In this document: one piece after another, positions 60,439-64,000 of the stretch
Position numbering within the stretch: the first letter of the stretch is position 1
Layout of the letters: the number at the start of each line of letters is the position of its first letter
NCBI RefSeq assembly: GCF_014467015.1
Contig: NZ_CP058559.1
Location: 1,178,001 to 1,242,000 of the forward strand
Length of the DNA: 64,000 nucleotides
Direction of reading: 5' to 3'
Origin: Alkalicella caledoniensis
Lineage (GTDB): Bacteria > Bacillota > Proteinivoracia > Proteinivoracales > Proteinivoracaceae
Translations under genes and position numbers: made by a program
The notes under the pieces: generated by a model
Seen by the model: only the letters and a program-made list of their open reading frames with translations
The model's database searches: none
Told to the model about the DNA's origin: nothing

Positions 60439-61995
60439 TCAATCCTCTTTTGTCGCTATTTTATTTTCATAAGCTGTGTTATTTTCTTCTATTTTCAAAG
60501 TTAAATAATCGTTAATTGCATCATTAACCTCTGGTACACTTCTGATAATTGATTTATTCAAAGAAATATTGTTCTTATAAAATTCCATGTATGTACTTTC
60601 TTGAAGGGGTTTTTTGGCGTTATCCGGCATCAAGTATTTTCTAACACTACCCTCCAAGTCAGCCTTTAAATCAGGTGAGTACAATATAAGATGATAATTC
60701 TGAAACCAATAATGCTCATCGTCCATTTCCTTCAATTTATTTATATCTATTGTACTGAATAGCCCATCTTTTAGGTAATAAGAGATTAGTAGTTGATTAT
60801 TAGTCAAAAGCACTTTTTGGGTAGTTGCTTCAAATATATCCGAGAAACCAAATATGCTAATTGCATAATAATAGTATAATTGTTCATCGTAAAACTGTTT
60901 CTGAAGTGCTTCTCTATATCTAACTTCTAGAAATTTGACTAGTTTTTGATTGTTGAAATTACTCATTGCATTAAATTTATCGGCTGTATATAAAAAAGCC
61001 TCAGGGGAAAATTTCAGAATAAAACAAAGTTGGTGATAGTCATAATTCATTACTGTATACTTTTCTAAATCTATCATTTCTCTAAAATACCTAGTTTTGA
61101 AAAAGTTATTGATAAAAACAGTTTTTAGTTTTCTATCAGACAAATTAGACATTCTATATATGATTTGATTTATAAAATGTAGCCTATGTTCTTCTTTTTC
61201 ATAGTTATAATATTTTATATTACATTCCGCAATCATTTTTTTCCAATATCGACCAACTAAATTATAGTTGTTAAAAGTCTCATATGTCCACTCTTCCTTC
61301 TTATCTTCGTTACGTTCAAGCTCATATTTTTCTAATACCTCATCAAAAATTCTTAATATAATCTCTGCATCCCCCTTATTACAGAAGAAATAAAAGTCAT
61401 CAGAAAAATAATTAAACTCGCAGTTTAACTGCAAATCAGTAATTTTCTTCTCAATATCATTGCTAATATTTTTTAAGTTTAGTTCAGCAAAATACAACGA
61501 TAAATAATTTCCCATTATTAATCCGTTTGTTTGCCCTAGGTTCATATTAGTTAGGTAATTCTCTTTATTCCCTAATGAGCCAATATAATGAGTATATATT
61601 CTTCCATAATACTCTTTTATATCTACCTTCAATAAAATATCGTACACACATAGCATGTTAAAATCCTTTTCCAGTTGTTTATCGTATTCTCCAGATACAA
61701 AATCTCCTGTTACTATGTTTGCTGATAATCGTTTATGACCTGAATCTAAATCCTGAATGCTATCAAAAGAAGGGAGATTTTTAAACTGCCCATAAGCAGT
61801 AACAAAGTTCAAGATATTTGGGATTTTGAGGGTACGAAATTTATCTTCATTTTTCTTCACTCTAAAATTAAACGGTTTAACCCAACATAAATTCTTTATA
61901 GTATAGGAAGATAAATCATCTGGGAAAGCAAGAGATTCAATATCAATAAAAAACCTGACTGGTTTTTTAAAATTATAAAGATTATTAAGACTCAT
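60439..61995 (-). CDS. Reverse transcriptase of the Abi/UG (defence-associated) type
   Basis: 518 residues. Motif A LLKVDIKEYYGRIYTH (Asp 125), motif B GQTNGLIMGNYLSLYFAEL (154 on) and motif C NYFSDDFYFF (Asp 199, Asp 200) are those of a polymerase. There is no maturase or endonuclease domain and no intron or retron RNA sign around it. The 250-residue C-terminal part is helical and repeat-like, as in AbiA/AbiK-type enzymes. The likely role is abortive phage defence. It is the only gene of its cassette. The class within the UG/DRT groups cannot be settled here. Confidence 0.85.
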   Translation of the reverse strand: MSLNNLYNFKKPVRFFIDIESLAFPDDLSSYTIKNLCWVKPFNFRVKKNEDKFRTLKIPNILNFVTAYGQFKNLPSFDSIQDLDSGHKRLSANIVTGDFVSGEYDKQLEKDFNMLCVYDILLKVDIKEYYGRIYTHYIGSLGNKENYLTNMNLGQTNGLIMGNYLSLYFAELNLKNISNDIEKKITDLQLNCEFNYFSDDFYFFCNKGDAEIILRIFDEVLEKYELERNEDKKEEWTYETFNNYNLVGRYWKKMIAECNIKYYNYEKEEHRLHFINQIIYRMSNLSDRKLKTVFINNFFKTRYFREMIDLEKYTVMNYDYHQLCFILKFSPEAFLYTADKFNAMSNFNNQKLVKFLEVRYREALQKQFYDEQLYYYYAISIFGFSDIFEATTQKVLLTNNQLLISYYLKDGLFSTIDINKLKEMDDEHYWFQNYHLILYSPDLKADLEGSVRKYLMPDNAKKPLQESTYMEFYKNNISLNKSIIRSVPEVNDAINDYLTLKIEENNTAYENKIATKED

Positions 61996-62050
61996 TTTGT
62001 ATCACTCATTTCTTTTAGAGTTTTCTATATGTTTATATATGCATGATTTC

Positions 62051-62206
62051 CAATAACGTCTCTGCCATTCCCATGTGCCCGTAATTGGCGCAAGACTTGC
62101 CCCTCCTACAATACAGTCTCTAGTTGCAAGTCTTGTGACAAATGCATGTGGGTGCGGCAAGCCCCAGAGCCTGTCCACACCTCGCCTGTGGGAATGGTGC
62201 GTAGAA
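62051..62206 (-). repeat. attC-like element, long form
   Basis: R box CAATAAC on the left; L boxes GCCATTCCCA and TGGGAATGGT pair almost perfectly. The right R box has changed to GCGTAGA. The inner CAAGACTTGC...GCAAGTCTTG and GTGCGGCAAGCCCC...CCACACC stems are conserved. Confidence 0.85.
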
Positions 62207-62222
62207 ATCGTTTTCGCGAATG

Positions 62223-62795
62223 TTAGTATGTTTCCCAAGAAATCTTGTCCAATTCATTCAATAAACTATCCCAAACTTCACCTTCAAACCATTCGACTTT
62301 TCCTTTATCAATTTTGCCAAGTGAAACCAACCATTCTGGCGCATAGCTCTTATTCCCATTATAAAGTCGCCATTCAAACCCATTGGTATAAAGAACTTTT
62401 TTAAACTTAGCAATATGATCTAGTAGTTGTTTTGATTTACCATTTAGCTTCACTGTCATACGTTTTATTTCAACTGCGCCAAGAATTTTACTTGTATCTC
62501 TAAATTTGTCATCAAACAAATAGAAGTCTTCAGATAGTATAACAAAATCTGGAAACCCAGACTTACTAGCATAAATCTCAGAACCTGAAAATTCGCTTTT
62601 GCGTCTAGTAGAAACATCTCGCAAAGAAATTTTTTTATTCTGATTTCTTTCTCTAATCAAACACGCAACAATCGAGTATAGTTCACACTCGATCGGATTT
62701 TGCATATAAATTAATTCCAGCTCCCGCTGATATAACCTGAAATCATCTGAATTCTTCATTACTCTCCTCCTAAAAATATGTTTCTTACATTTCAT
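62223..62795 (-). CDS. PD-(D/E)XK nuclease-like protein
   Basis: 190 residues. GFPDFVIL (Asp) and LGAVEIKRM (E-x-K) are spaced about 33 residues apart, as in the PD-(D/E)XK fold. The N-terminus has no signal, and the C-terminus (WVSLGKIDKGKVEWFEGEVW) is beta-rich. It lies between two attC-like elements as one cassette. Endonuclease or restriction-like function is inferred from the motif only. Confidence 0.7.
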   Translation of the reverse strand: MKCKKHIFRRRVMKNSDDFRLYQRELELIYMQNPIECELYSIVACLIRERNQNKKISLRDVSTRRKSEFSGSEIYASKSGFPDFVILSEDFYLFDDKFRDTSKILGAVEIKRMTVKLNGKSKQLLDHIAKFKKVLYTNGFEWRLYNGNKSYAPEWLVSLGKIDKGKVEWFEGEVWDSLLNELDKISWETY

Positions 62796-62851
62796 CCGGT
62801 TGTGCTATCCTTCTTTATCACATTTATATTATACTGCCAATTGATTCTTTC

Positions 62852-63003
62852 GCCTAACATCCTGCTACTCCCAACATGGTCGCCTCTTTAGGCTGGCGCA
62901 AGACTTGCATTCACCCTTTGCCATCCAGAGTCGCAAGTCTTGTGACAGAGGACATGTGGCGCGCAACCCCCAGGTCTTAAAAACAGGGAATGGTTTGTTA
63001 TCA
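62852..63003 (-). repeat. attC-like element, long form
   Basis: R boxes GCCTAAC (62852-62858; GTTAGGC on the minus strand) and GTTATCA (62997-63003). L boxes CTACTCCC and GGGAATGG pair in part. The CAAGACTTGC...GCAAGTCTTG stem is intact. It follows the membrane-protein stop by 116 bp. Confidence 0.85.
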
Positions 63004-63118
63004 ACCGTGATAATCTCTTAGCTTCGACTTCTCTAACTGGAACTAAAAGACAAATCTACCAGTTAAGAGATTTGATGGGTTGACCTTGCCTTATCAGACA
63101 AAAATTTACTATTTACTT

Positions 63119-63943
63119 TTATTTTTTAATAATGTATTTAATTCCTGTTACCAATACTGCTATAACACCAACAACACTACCTATCAAAGTTGCTAACCTT
63201 TCATCTTTGAAGATTAAAAAAATTAAACTGAATCCGGCAAAAACCCAAGTTGATAATATTATATACCTCTTCTTTCCTCTTAATAATGATTCACTCTTAG
63301 TTGATGAGAATTGAACGTCCTCGTCTGTAATGAATAAATCTAATTCGTGAAAAAGCTCATCATATTTTTGATTGTATAAATTCCTAACTTCCTTCGATGT
63401 ATTAGCCATTTCTGTATCTGTTTCAGAGTACAACGCTGTGTTACCAATAAGAAGCATATATTGTTTTTCGAGCTTATTTAATAACTCTACATATTTTTCT
63501 TTTATTTCCTCATTATCTATCTGTATAACAAAATATCCATTTAATAATTTAACTATCTTGTCTACCTTCTGGACAATATCTTCTTTATCTTTTAAGAAAA
63601 CAAAAGAATTCTCCAGGTTATATTTTAAAGTATATAAATCATTAACTATGATTCTGATAATAAATTTAAGCCTTAATTTTTGGTATAAACTATTGTATTG
63701 ATTAGATCTATAAACATTAATCTGTTTTATTAAGTAATGAATCCAGCAAAAAACCTTATCGTTTATACTAATCTTACTTAATGGGTTAATACTCTCATTC
63801 GTTATAAAAATAATAGAAGAAATAAAAACAATCGCTATGCCAACGAAATAATAAGTATCTTTAAAGGCGATTCTAAAGTATAAACCCTTAAAAAAACTTA
63901 TTAGCATAATCAATACTCCAACTATGGCTAATATAATAAACAT
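63119..63943 (-). CDS. Membrane protein with long cytoplasmic helical domain
   Basis: 274 residues. Two helices at the N-terminus (IILAIVGVLIMLISFF and IGIAIVFISSIIFITNESI), a helical middle domain of about 160 residues, and two helices at the C-terminus (YIILSTWVFAGFSLIFLIF and LIGSVVGVIAVLVTGIKYII). The arrangement recalls SLATT-like or defence effector membrane proteins, but I cannot assign a family. First cassette visible upstream of the RT group; the window ends 57 bp later. Confidence 0.6.
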   Translation of the reverse strand: MFIILAIVGVLIMLISFFKGLYFRIAFKDTYYFVGIAIVFISSIIFITNESINPLSKISINDKVFCWIHYLIKQINVYRSNQYNSLYQKLRLKFIIRIIVNDLYTLKYNLENSFVFLKDKEDIVQKVDKIVKLLNGYFVIQIDNEEIKEKYVELLNKLEKQYMLLIGNTALYSETDTEMANTSKEVRNLYNQKYDELFHELDLFITDEDVQFSSTKSESLLRGKKRYIILSTWVFAGFSLIFLIFKDERLATLIGSVVGVIAVLVTGIKYIIKK

Positions 63944-64000
63944 AGTAACAACAATAATATCTCGAATTATTATCTGGCTTAATTTATTTTCAGTATTTGT

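Noticed and set aside
60439-61995. Retron or group II intron
   Set aside because: No maturase, endonuclease or intron domain V-like sequence, and no msr/msd-like inverted region next to the gene.
20219-63003. CRISPR array
   Set aside because: The repeats are 70-175 bp, imperfect, folded and separated by whole genes, with no short direct repeats or cas genes.

Overview
The window is low-GC Gram-positive DNA. AGGAGG-type ribosome binding sites, the protein content (DAACS carrier, methionine gamma-lyase, PatB-type lyase, XRE regulators, GNAT enzymes) and the tmRNA sequence point to a clostridium, perhaps an Alkaliphilus-like anaerobe. The genus is a guess. Most of the window is accessory DNA: insertion sequences, island scars and a gene-cassette array. 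Nearly all non-transposon genes lie on the minus strand.

Layout. 0.1-7.2 kb: an IS256 element that clips a membrane-protein gene, then hypothetical genes, an ankyrin protein and a flavodoxin. 7.2-13.7 kb: decayed DNA with scars of the tmRNA gene 3' end and of a REP-type transposase, plus an ABC exporter with its two-component system. 13.7-20.2 kb: a compact sigma-54 regulon for sulfur amino acid breakdown (PatB lyase, carrier, activator, methionine gamma-lyase) with two identical 14-bp-arm operators and two sigma-54 promoters. 20.2-36.9 kb: single, mostly unrelated minus-strand genes, many separated by 70-175 bp elements with integron attC architecture. 37-41 kb: REP-type transposase, IS21 remnants, an ssrA (tmRNA) copy and an IS1182 element. 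41-45.3 kb: a PHP-plus-ATPase (TrlF-like) operon that looks like a defence module. 45.8-54 kb: an IS21 element broken by an IS1182 element in istB and by a recombinase-in-trio (RIT) element in istA. 54-60.1 kb: a second ssrA copy, a metallopeptidase, a broken REP transposase, a trypsin-like protease pair and an IS3 element. 60.2-64 kb: the attC-like array resumes with a reverse transcriptase cassette, a PD-(D/E)XK-like cassette and a membrane protein.

The most interesting signal is the cassette array. Eleven complete and about six partial elements share a conserved plan: outer R boxes (ATAAC or CTAAC pairing with GTTAT or GTTAG), an unpaired spacer, then L boxes whose two halves covary from copy to copy. 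The genes between them are oriented as integron cassettes should be. No integron integrase is visible; the three tyrosine recombinases here belong to the RIT element. The array would therefore be a cluster of attC sites lacking an integrase, or its integrase lies beyond position 64000. Long copies enclose three internal hairpins, unlike the single hairpin of a classical attC. Separately, four copies or scars of the ssrA 3' end, all in one orientation (7.3, 13.7, 38.7 and 54.1 kb), mark repeated island insertion at tmRNA.
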